Source: an uncultured Muribaculaceae bacterium (GTDB taxonomy: Bacteria; Bacteroidota; Bacteroidia; Bacteroidales; Muribaculaceae). From it: 64,000 nucleotides of DNA. Within the stretch, counting starts at the first letter, position 1, and every line of letters starts with the position of its first letter. The DNA is taken from positions 1 to 64,000 of the forward strand of contig CAJUOB010000004.1 in the NCBI GenBank assembly GCA_910587915.1. Direction: 5' to 3'. The position numbers and the translations under genes are program-made. The notes beneath the pieces were generated by a model. That model was not told the DNA's origin. It saw only the letters and a program-made list of their open reading frames with translations, and did not search any database. Shown here one piece after another: positions 56,825 through 64,000 of this stretch.

Positions 56825-58468
56825 TTATTGTTTGATTTCGTTCACTTTCAGACGCTCGCCAGCATCCTCGACTATTGAGCGGAAGTAGCGCTCGTTATAA
56901 CCGCCGAAGACAGGCTGTACGGGCATGCCATCGGCTGTGCGTGCGAATTTTCCGTTTTCCTCTTTCTTGATGTTTCCATCGAGATACTTCACCAACAGAT
57001 AGTCGCCGAGCTGTTTATAGCGGGCGGTGGCATCGGTGGTGCGTGCCACGGTCATATCGCGCAGGGTTGCTTGAGCCTCAGCATATGGCTTATCGGCAAT
57101 GGCCTTGGCAGCATCTGCCACGGCGGCATCCATCTCGTTCTCGAGCTGACCCTGTACGCGGCGGATGTCGGGAATCATCTGAGAATAACGGTTGTAAGCC
57201 TGGTTGGCAACATAGTTGTTTACCCAGAACATAGCATCCCACGACAGATTATAGAGGTCGGCATGGCCGTCGAGGGCACGTGGAACAGTGTCGGTGCTGT
57301 TGAACACAGGCACGTATACACATGTATTGGCGTCGTCGACACCGAACCATAGGATGCCCTTCATAGCGTCGTGGCGGTCGCGGTTCATATCGGCAACAAA
57401 TGAGAAGCCGGTCTGCTGGGTGGCGATGGCACGTTCATGTGTGTACTCCTGGCCATCGACTGTGAAGCCCATAGGACGCCAGCGGTAGGGAACCTCGAAG
57501 GGACCGGCTCCGATATCCTGGGTCATATCGAGATGGGTACCCTCGAAATGGTCGCGCATCATCCACTTCAGATCGTTGGCCGCAAGTGGTTTCGCGGGCT
57601 TCACCCACAGGGGCATAGGCTCGCCTTTACCTTCCATGATCCAAGGGATATACTGGTCCATGGTACCTTCGGGAGCAAACTTTCGGAAATAGGCCCATAC
57701 ACGAGCGTCGCATCCACGGAGCGCGCCGGCATCAGTCACGGCATAAGCTCTCGAAAAGTCAAAATCTTTGTCCTTACCGGTGAAATAGCCTTGCTTGCGG
57801 GCGAAATCAATCACGTCGGCAGAGTAGATTGTCTCTTTATCCTTGAGAGGGAAAGTGTGTATGCGTGCGTGATTGGCATGTCCGCTTATGTAGCCTTCGG
57901 GCACACGGCGGGCCACCCACACGGCACCGGGATCGGCTTTACCCTTGCCGATGAGTTCCATGACCCATACTTCATCGGGGTCGGCGATGGAGAACGACTC
58001 TCCCGACGAGGCATATCCGTAGTCTTTCACCAGGCCGGTCATTACTTCGACGGCCTCACGTGCGGTGCGTGCACGCTGCAGAGTGATGTATATTAGCGAA
58101 CCGTAGTCAATCAAACCGCTACCTTCGAGTTCGGGACGTCCCCCCCATGTACTTTCGGCTATGGTGAGTCCGTGCTCGTTCATATTTCCGATAGTGGCAT
58201 AGGTATGGGGCACTTCTGGAATCTCGCCAAGGTGCTTGCCTGTATCCCACTCCACGACAGCACGCATGGTGCCGGGAGCATGGTCGGCAGCAGGCTGGCG
58301 ATAGAGTTCGCCATACAAGGTGTGGCTGTCGGCGGCGTAGGTGATAATCGAGCCGCCGTCGACAGTGGCGCCCGGAGCAGCTATAAGACTGGTGCAGGCC
58401 GAGACATCGGCAGTAGCCGCCGCAGCTATCGCCGCAGCGCCTACAATACAGGTGAGGTAATGTTTCAT
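56825..58468 (-). CDS. C69-family dipeptidase, secreted
   Basis: An Ntn-type cysteine peptidase of about 547 residues. The signal sequence ends just before the catalytic cysteine in SACTSLIAAPGATVDGG, so the nucleophile becomes the mature N-terminus or lies next to it after processing. The body shows HTYATIGNMNEHGLTIAEST and the C-terminal helical part typical of C69 dipeptidases. It probably degrades peptides in the periplasm. The ATG at 58468 (MKHYLTC) is chosen over two ATGs just upstream because the transcription start is predicted near 58481. The promoter lies inside the end of the helicase gene. Confidence 0.9.
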   Translation of the reverse strand: MKHYLTCIVGAAAIAAAATADVSACTSLIAAPGATVDGGSIITYAADSHTLYGELYRQPAADHAPGTMRAVVEWDTGKHLGEIPEVPHTYATIGNMNEHGLTIAESTWGGRPELEGSGLIDYGSLIYITLQRARTAREAVEVMTGLVKDYGYASSGESFSIADPDEVWVMELIGKGKADPGAVWVARRVPEGYISGHANHARIHTFPLKDKETIYSADVIDFARKQGYFTGKDKDFDFSRAYAVTDAGALRGCDARVWAYFRKFAPEGTMDQYIPWIMEGKGEPMPLWVKPAKPLAANDLKWMMRDHFEGTHLDMTQDIGAGPFEVPYRWRPMGFTVDGQEYTHERAIATQQTGFSFVADMNRDRHDAMKGILWFGVDDANTCVYVPVFNSTDTVPRALDGHADLYNLSWDAMFWVNNYVANQAYNRYSQMIPDIRRVQGQLENEMDAAVADAAKAIADKPYAEAQATLRDMTVARTTDATARYKQLGDYLLVKYLDGNIKKEENGKFARTADGMPVQPVFGGYNERYFRSIVEDAGERLKVNEIKQ

Positions 58469-58487
58469 CATATTATTTATCAAACGG

Positions 58488-58520
58488 CAAAGTTACACTT
58501 TTATTATCAATCCAAGCAAA
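58488..58520 (-). promoter_or_regulatory. Promoter of the C69 peptidase gene
   Basis: Reverse-strand TTTG (complement of 58517-58520) and TAACTTTG (complement of 58488-58495) are 21 bases apart, overlapping the stop codon of the AddA-like gene. Confidence 0.75.
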
Positions 58521-61500
58521 GGATACCACAGGAAAGCGTCGATATTTTCGCGACCCATGCGCTTAAGCAGGCTCACATACACCTCCACCTGCCGCCGGTG
58601 GCTCTCGCGTGCACCGGTGGTAAACTTGTAGTCGACCACTGTCACACGACCGTCGGGCATGACGACCACACGGTCGGGGCGGAATGTTTCACCCGTAGAA
58701 GGCAGATAGATGGCCCGTTCGGCAAAGACCTTGTTCTCAGGCATGAACCATGCAGCAACCTGCTCACCCCCTTTATCGAATGCAGTCTCAAGCTCTTCGA
58801 GATAGGCCGCGGCTTCATCGGCCGGCAGATTCATGCGCATGGCCAGGCGCCCCACAGCATCCGGCAGATCGGCGCGTGTGCGCACCGACGCAAGAACAGC
58901 ATGGAGATTTTGCCCGCGCCGGGCTGCTTCGGCCATAACACCGTCGGTATAAACGCTATCGGCGACTTCCTTCTCCTCTTCTCCACCGATGTCGGGGTCA
59001 TCGCCAAGCATATCGTCGATGGCGGTAAGCTCGCGGGCGTCGTCGCGACACACCACCCCGTAGGAGCCGGCTTCGGAGCCGTCGGCTTCGACATGCGCAC
59101 CGCTCGGTCGCGATGTCGGGGAGCCATATTCGAAAGTAGCCGTCAGCGGGTCGAAGTAGCGGCTTATCGGCATGAGCGAGGAGTCGGTCTGCTCAGCGGT
59201 ATCATCTGCGGTGCCGAATACCAATGAGAACCATGCACCGATGTTATCGGACCCTGTATAGACCAGCAACTCGCGCGATGCACGGGTATATGCCACATAT
59301 GCCAGATTGAGGTTGTCGGCATCGATGTCGCGTTCGTTTCGGGCCAGCACATCGACAAAGGGAGAGTGTGGCGATGTACGCAGCACGTTGTTCTTGCTTG
59401 TAGTCACACGCAGCAAGGGAGGTACAATATCGGCATCGAAGCCTTCAAGACCATCGTCGAGTGGCAACCACAGTTCCTCGCTCTTGCGGCGGAGTTTCCA
59501 GTCGCCAAGAGGCATATGCACGCAAGCCCGCTCGAGTCCTTTCGACTTATGAACCGTCATGATTTCCACAGCATCGACCTTCGAGGATGCCTTTATGGCC
59601 CATTTGTCGATATTGCGGTCGTACTCGGCAAGAAATGACGACAACGAAGGATCGGCGCTCTCGCAGTGTTTCACGGCAATGTCCTGAAGTGCAGCGATGT
59701 ATGCATATTCGGCACGACGCTGAGTCTCCGGTATCTTATGGGCTATGACAGCCTCTATGAGTGCCACAAGATTTGCCGGATTCTCAGCTCGTATGGCGAG
59801 CACCTCGCGCTGAAGCGAACCACCGGCATCGGCAGCCTCTCCAAGAGCAAGCTCCAAAGCTTCGGATGCTGCAAAACCTTCGCCACGATAATAAGCGAAG
59901 CGACTTATCATCATCACCACATCGGCCTTCGAGGCATACTGCACTTTTCGCCGCTCACCAACCTCTGCGGGAGCTCGGTAGGAACGTTCCACAAGTTTAA
60001 GCATGCCTATGATTGTGCGTACAGCCACGGAACTGTTGAGCATCAGAGCCTCGCTCGACAGAAGTTTGATATCCGGATGACGGTACATCAGAAATTCGGC
60101 TATCGCTTTGGCTTCCTCCCGGGCACGTACGAGAATGAGAATGTCGCGCCAGTCGTAACCCGAGGCATGCTGCCGTAATATGTGCTGCGCCATGCGCTCG
60201 AATACATCGGCACGCATATTCTCATCGGAGCCGTCGACAAACTGCAGCCGTATATATGCCGGTGTGTCGGCATTACGCGGCGCCGGTGTCTGCACCACAT
60301 TGCCGTAGCAGTCCATGCCAAGCTTGGCTGCCAGACGGCGAAACACGGTGTTGTTGAATCTCACGATAGCACCGGCGCTGCGGTAGTTGGTGTTCTCGGC
60401 CGGAACGTTGCCTCTCAGACGGTGAGAAGTCGGAAAATCACGCTCGCCGACCAACCGACCGAGCAGCTCGCTGTCGGAATTACGGAAGCGGAATATTGCC
60501 TGCTTCTCATCGCCAATTATAAGACTGTCGTGGCCTTCGGCTATACTATTGGCAACCAAGGGCCGAAGATTATGCCATTGCAGATGTGATGTATCCTGAA
60601 ACTCATCTATAAGCAAGCTGTCGAGTTTCATTCCGAGTCGCTCGTAGATAAATGGCAGTTCGGCATCGCTGATGATGCGTTTGAGTAGCTCGCCGGTATC
60701 GGATATGAGCACCATATTGCTCTCACGCAGGAACTTCTGCATGTAGTTCTCGGTCATTCCTATGAACTCAAGCAAAGGTAGCGAGGCCGCGATCTCGGCG
60801 AGTACCGACATTTTCCCCACATTCTCGATAGCGACACAGGCAAATCGACACGCTCGCGAGAATGCCTCGTCGAGTTCCACTCCAAGATGCTTCACAGCCT
60901 TGATACGCGACTGCACATAGAACTTCTTTTGCTCCGGCTCTGTGGCAAGCATATCGAAGAGTTTTATTCCGAAATCCTTGGCAGAGAGCTCCGTTGGTAC
61001 CGACAGAGCTTTGTCGATACGAGGACGGAAGGAGCGGTTGTAGGCATCGACGGGGATTCCGGCACCGTCGGCATAGGCAGCGAAGTCGCGTGCGGCAGCT
61101 TCGATAACAGCGGCATAAGAGGCAATTCTTGCGCGCAGTTCCTTCTCGAAAGCAGCGAGCCTCGACGGATCGGATATATAATCGCGGAAAGCAGCCGCGC
61201 GTGTGGTATAGGTCTCATCGCCTAAAGCCGACGCCACCGACGCCGACACCGACGCAAGCATGCGGCCGGCGCGATTGAAGAAATTATAGCTGCCACCTTG
61301 CTGCAGGCGGCTGAGCACGTATTCGCGTATCCAGCGGTTGAGGCGCCCGGAGTTTCCGGAGCGGCCATAATTGAGATCATCGAGCATCAACGATATAGCC
61401 TGAGTCACAACGTCATCGAGATTAAGGCTGAGCTCGTAGTCGCCCTGATGGTCGATTTCGCGCGAGAATGTACGGAGCACCGTCTGGAAGAATGAATCGA

Positions 61501-61882
61501 TGGTGCTGACATTGAAGTTGCCGTAGTCGTAGAGCATTTCCGACAAGGCAAGCGATGCCGCTTCCCGAAGCTCCGGCGCGGTACAGCCGAAAAGGTCGAT
61601 CAGACGGCCACGGTAGTCGGCCTCGTCATCGCCGGCCAGACGTGAAAGCTCACGCACTATTCGGCTCTTCATTTCCTCGGTGGCGGCATTGGTGAATGTT
61701 ATGGCAAGGATACCCCGATGCCGGAATGAGGCTCTTGTACGCGATGGCGCGTACTTAGCATTGTTGAGCACATAGCGGTCGCTGCCATCGGTGAGTTTCA
61801 CTCCCAACAGAAGTTTCACATATTCAAATGCGAGTGTGTATGTCTTTCCGGAACCGGCCGAAGCCTTGTAGATTGTAAGCAT
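58493..61882 (-). CDS. UvrD/AddA-like helicase-nuclease
   Basis: An 1129-residue DNA repair enzyme of superfamily 1, similar to AddA/RecB subunits. The Walker A motif ASAGSGKT lies at 7-14, and motif II IDEFQD has its Asp at 426. Later helicase motifs are IMTVHKSKGLE and LAYVAYTRASRELLVY. A C-terminal PD-(D/E)XK nuclease is suggested by RPDRVVVMPDGRVTVVDYKF, with the DYK core. It probably processes double-strand DNA ends for recombination. An AddB partner is not in the window. It follows the glycosylphosphotransferase gene by 9 bases, an unusual operon pairing. Confidence 0.9.
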   Translation of the reverse strand: MLTIYKASAGSGKTYTLAFEYVKLLLGVKLTDGSDRYVLNNAKYAPSRTRASFRHRGILAITFTNAATEEMKSRIVRELSRLAGDDEADYRGRLIDLFGCTAPELREAASLALSEMLYDYGNFNVSTIDSFFQTVLRTFSREIDHQGDYELSLNLDDVVTQAISLMLDDLNYGRSGNSGRLNRWIREYVLSRLQQGGSYNFFNRAGRMLASVSASVASALGDETYTTRAAAFRDYISDPSRLAAFEKELRARIASYAAVIEAAARDFAAYADGAGIPVDAYNRSFRPRIDKALSVPTELSAKDFGIKLFDMLATEPEQKKFYVQSRIKAVKHLGVELDEAFSRACRFACVAIENVGKMSVLAEIAASLPLLEFIGMTENYMQKFLRESNMVLISDTGELLKRIISDAELPFIYERLGMKLDSLLIDEFQDTSHLQWHNLRPLVANSIAEGHDSLIIGDEKQAIFRFRNSDSELLGRLVGERDFPTSHRLRGNVPAENTNYRSAGAIVRFNNTVFRRLAAKLGMDCYGNVVQTPAPRNADTPAYIRLQFVDGSDENMRADVFERMAQHILRQHASGYDWRDILILVRAREEAKAIAEFLMYRHPDIKLLSSEALMLNSSVAVRTIIGMLKLVERSYRAPAEVGERRKVQYASKADVVMMISRFAYYRGEGFAASEALELALGEAADAGGSLQREVLAIRAENPANLVALIEAVIAHKIPETQRRAEYAYIAALQDIAVKHCESADPSLSSFLAEYDRNIDKWAIKASSKVDAVEIMTVHKSKGLERACVHMPLGDWKLRRKSEELWLPLDDGLEGFDADIVPPLLRVTTSKNNVLRTSPHSPFVDVLARNERDIDADNLNLAYVAYTRASRELLVYTGSDNIGAWFSLVFGTADDTAEQTDSSLMPISRYFDPLTATFEYGSPTSRPSGAHVEADGSEAGSYGVVCRDDARELTAIDDMLGDDPDIGGEEEKEVADSVYTDGVMAEAARRGQNLHAVLASVRTRADLPDAVGRLAMRMNLPADEAAAYLEELETAFDKGGEQVAAWFMPENKVFAERAIYLPSTGETFRPDRVVVMPDGRVTVVDYKFTTGARESHRRQVEVYVSLLKRMGRENIDAFLWYPLLGLIIKV

Positions 61883-61891
61883 GGCAGTGAA

Positions 61892-63286
61892 TCAGAAAGC
61901 ATTATCGTCGGAGCGGAATGTATTCATCACCGTACGCACCATTATTTTTACGTCGAGGAGCAGAGTCCAGTTCTCGATATACCATACATCGCACTCCACG
62001 CGCCGCTCCATCTTCCAGAGCTCGTCGGTGAGTCCACGATAGCCGTTTACCTGCGCCCACCCTGTGATGCCGGGTTTCACGGCATGCCGGAGCATGTATC
62101 GGTCGATGAGCTCGGAATACTGCTCGGTGTGCATGAGCATATGAGGTCTTGGACCCACTATCGACATATCGCCACGCCATACATTGATGAACTGAGGCAA
62201 CTCGTCGATCGATGTACGACGCAGGAAGTCGCCTAAGCGAGTCTTGCGGGGGTCGTTCTTGGTAGCCTGGCAGCTATCGGAGGCGGCATTGACACGCATG
62301 GTGCGGAACTTCAAGCACTTGAAGGAGCGGCCGCGATAGCCGGTGCGCTCCTGCTTGAAGTAGACCGGCCCCGGAGAACCCAGCTTTATGGCTATTGCCA
62401 CCGGAATGTAAATGAGTGGATAGAAGCACAGGAAGACCGAGGACACCGCTATGTCGAACGAACGTTTCAGCATGCGGTTGAAAGTACTCTTCAAGGGGTT
62501 GCGTCGTATCGACAGCACAGGTATATGCCCGACGTTGTGCAACTCGAAGTTGCGGGCTACCGTACGTGGTATCTGAGGCACATAGTAGAACTCCACGCAG
62601 TGGTCGTCGGCAATTCTGATGGTCTCGGCAAGAGCGGGATGTTGGCCGGAAAGAGTGAAAAAAATCTGACGCACATCGTTGTCGACAACGAATTTCTCAA
62701 GTTCAGAAATGTCGTAGACCTTTCCGAGACCGTTATTGCAAGAATCCGCAGCATCGAAATATCCCAGGATTTTATAACCGTACCCTGAATCATTATAGAG
62801 CGATGATGTAAGACGCTCGGCGCCCGCTCCGGTGCCGACAATCACCACTCTGATATAGTTATAGCCGCGACGGCGATAGGTTTTCAATGCATAGGCACCA
62901 GCCACCCGGAAGGTGAGCAGTCCTACTGTCATCATCGCATAGAAAAGCACATAGAGCCGAACCCTAAGCTCCTCGAGATGCAGGAATGCCGTGAGCGACA
63001 GCAATACAAGGGCATGCACCACCACTGCCATTAAAGTGGAGCCGGCAACCCGATCGAGGACCATGGCTCTCTGCTCATGACGTCCGAGATGGCAGATGGC
63101 AAGCGCCGGGATGGCACTGACATTGACAAGCAACAACAGCTCCCGCATATACGACGCAGGAATATGACTCAGGTCGGGCGTCAGTAATAGCAGAAAAAAT
63201 ACGATGTTGATAACTACCACACCGCCGATGTTGAACAACAGCGATATGGCACGGCTCGATTCAATAATTCGGTCCTGTCGTGACAT
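61892..63286 (-). CDS. Polyprenyl glycosylphosphotransferase (WcaJ/undecaprenyl-phosphate sugar transferase type)
   Basis: A 464-residue membrane enzyme that starts surface polysaccharide repeat synthesis by moving a sugar-1-phosphate onto undecaprenyl phosphate. Four N-terminal helices (about 10-125) and a Rossmann-like CoA-binding-type domain (VVIVGTGAGAERL, about 147-159) come first. A reentrant helix (KRSFDIAVSSVFLCFYPLIY) and the catalytic domain with FKCLKFRTMR and DELPQFINVWRGDMSIVGPRP follow. The sugar is usually glucose or galactose. No other capsule gene is adjacent, so it stands apart from a full capsule locus. Confidence 0.92.
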   Translation of the reverse strand: MSRQDRIIESSRAISLLFNIGGVVVINIVFFLLLLTPDLSHIPASYMRELLLLVNVSAIPALAICHLGRHEQRAMVLDRVAGSTLMAVVVHALVLLSLTAFLHLEELRVRLYVLFYAMMTVGLLTFRVAGAYALKTYRRRGYNYIRVVIVGTGAGAERLTSSLYNDSGYGYKILGYFDAADSCNNGLGKVYDISELEKFVVDNDVRQIFFTLSGQHPALAETIRIADDHCVEFYYVPQIPRTVARNFELHNVGHIPVLSIRRNPLKSTFNRMLKRSFDIAVSSVFLCFYPLIYIPVAIAIKLGSPGPVYFKQERTGYRGRSFKCLKFRTMRVNAASDSCQATKNDPRKTRLGDFLRRTSIDELPQFINVWRGDMSIVGPRPHMLMHTEQYSELIDRYMLRHAVKPGITGWAQVNGYRGLTDELWKMERRVECDVWYIENWTLLLDVKIMVRTVMNTFRSDDNAF

Positions 63287-63342
63287 TCAACGGATTATAC
63301 AGATGTCGACCTTTCACGAAGGCGTGTCAAAAAATGGATATT

Positions 63343-63376
63343 CCGGCAGGGACCCGCACCTACGCGTCCCTGCCGG
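63343..63376 (-). terminator. Terminator of the DUF349 gene
   Basis: A perfect 11-base-pair stem (63343-63353 with 63366-63376) is followed on the reverse strand by an AT-rich stretch with a T run about 9 bases later (complement of 63329-63334). Confidence 0.6.
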
Positions 63377-63392
63377 TTTGATAGGTTATAGC

Positions 63393-64000
63393 TCAGGCGA
63401 GTTTTTCGTCTACGAGCTTGATTTTCTCCTGGATTTCAGCGATATCGGCCTTGAGGCGCTCTATGCGACGGCTCATGTCGCGCACCAGCGAATCGCCCGA
63501 TTTCGACTTCGACTGAAGGAATCCAAGGTTATTCTCATAGGTACGGAGCTCGTTGCGGCGACCGTCGAGCGCGCGGACAAGGCGTTCGCGTTCGCGGTAG
63601 AGTTTGTCGGCATCTCCTTCGAGCTGATTGACAGAAGCCTCGAAACGGTCGCGGCGATCACGTCTTTCAGCAATGGCAAAGTGCGAACGCACAGCATCCA
63701 CAGCCGAACGATATGCCTCATAAAGCTTGTCTTTCTCGCGGAAAGGCACATGGCCTATACCCTGCCAACGCTTCTGAAGGTCCTTGAGCGCTTCGATGGC
63801 AGCCTCTTTTTCGGAACCGTCGGCCATGAGGGCTTCGAGAAGGCCAATGATTTCTCGTTTTGCCTTGAGGTTGGCTGCTTCGACCTGACGAGTGCCCGAC
63901 CCGGCCTTTTTCTTACGATCGAAGAAGTAGTCGCAGGCCTCGGTGAAACGTTTCCACAATGCATCGGAATATTTCTTGGGGATAGCACCTATAGTCTTCC
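63393..64000 (-). CDS. DUF349 domain protein, 5' end outside the window
   Basis: The C-terminal 200 or so residues of a longer helical protein; the frame stays open to the right edge, so the start is missing. Two DUF349 repeats can be placed: the first includes IGAIPKKYSDALWKRFTEAC, and the second includes LQKRWQGIGHVPFREKDKLY. The remainder is a basic, heptad-rich coiled coil (about the last 100 residues). DUF349 proteins are large, charged and of unknown function in Bacteroidota. A TTG at 63959 is within the conserved repeat and is not a start. Confidence 0.88.
   Translation of the reverse strand, partial: KTIGAIPKKYSDALWKRFTEACDYFFDRKKKAGSGTRQVEAANLKAKREIIGLLEALMADGSEKEAAIEALKDLQKRWQGIGHVPFREKDKLYEAYRSAVDAVRSHFAIAERRDRRDRFEASVNQLEGDADKLYRERERLVRALDGRRNELRTYENNLGFLQSKSKSGDSLVRDMSRRIERLKADIAEIQEKIKLVDEKLA

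Overview
The window looks like a chromosomal segment of a gut Bacteroidales, probably close to Muribaculaceae. The evidence is a SusC/SusD pair beside a hybrid-type regulator and arabinan-degrading enzymes, Bacteroidota-specific proteins (GldH, DUF4295, NigD-like, DUF3467, DUF4468), and repeated promoters of the form TTTG, then 19-21 bases, then TAnnTTTG. Most genes are GC-rich in the third codon position; one gene (9595-10173) is clearly more AT-rich. The family-level placement is an inference; no rRNA is present.

Layout. 102-1677: a NtrC/RegA-type response regulator broken by a frameshift, and its histidine kinase. 1844-6287: a forward cluster with two Tat-exported Gfo/Idh/MocA oxidoreductases, a small membrane protein, a DUF1080 protein and a degenerate ApbE-like protein; it resembles the periplasmic 3-keto-glycoside route. 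6349-9214 (reverse): ychF and ettA. 9314-10240: a strong promoter, a structured RNA and an AT-rich DUF4468 gene. 10421-17843 (reverse): a housekeeping run from a coiled-coil protein and zapA through rny, ricT, gldH, a HAD phosphatase and an M24 peptidase to a CCA-adding-type nucleotidyltransferase. 17980-18171: two identical tRNA-Asn genes. 18479-19578: rpsF-rpsR-rplI. 19872-22202: a large protein joining a RING-like zinc motif to a TerD-like domain. 22338-28005: a complete RND efflux operon. 28134-32321: a GH130 lipoprotein and three nonulosonate/nucleotide-sugar genes. 32337-34899: obgE-prmC-recX, overlapping by 4 bases.

35006-48021 is a polysaccharide utilisation locus for an arabinan-like glycan. 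It holds a reduced hybrid-type sensor/regulator on the reverse strand and, forward, a GH51 arabinofuranosidase, a type-B carboxylesterase, an esterase-esterase-GH43 fusion, SusC and SusD. The two separate esterase genes suggest an acylated substrate.

48409-49036 (reverse) is rpmB-rpmG-DUF4295; then rsgA, a TSCPD-domain protein, tRNA-Leu and a biotin-dependent carboxyltransferase. 52861-58468 (reverse) contains a C69 dipeptidase, a SlyD-type isomerase, a LolD-type ATPase, a NigD-like lipoprotein, a DUF3467 protein and cysS. 58493-63286 (reverse) is an AddA-like helicase-nuclease downstream of a polyprenyl glycosylphosphotransferase. A DUF349 protein runs off the right edge.

The items most worth a second look are the reduced regulator with arginine in place of the phospho-accepting histidine, the triple-domain esterase/arabinanase, the RING/TerD protein, and the structured RNA at 9350-9594, whose alternative pairings reach the next start codon. 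No CRISPR array, insertion sequence, prophage or integrase was seen.
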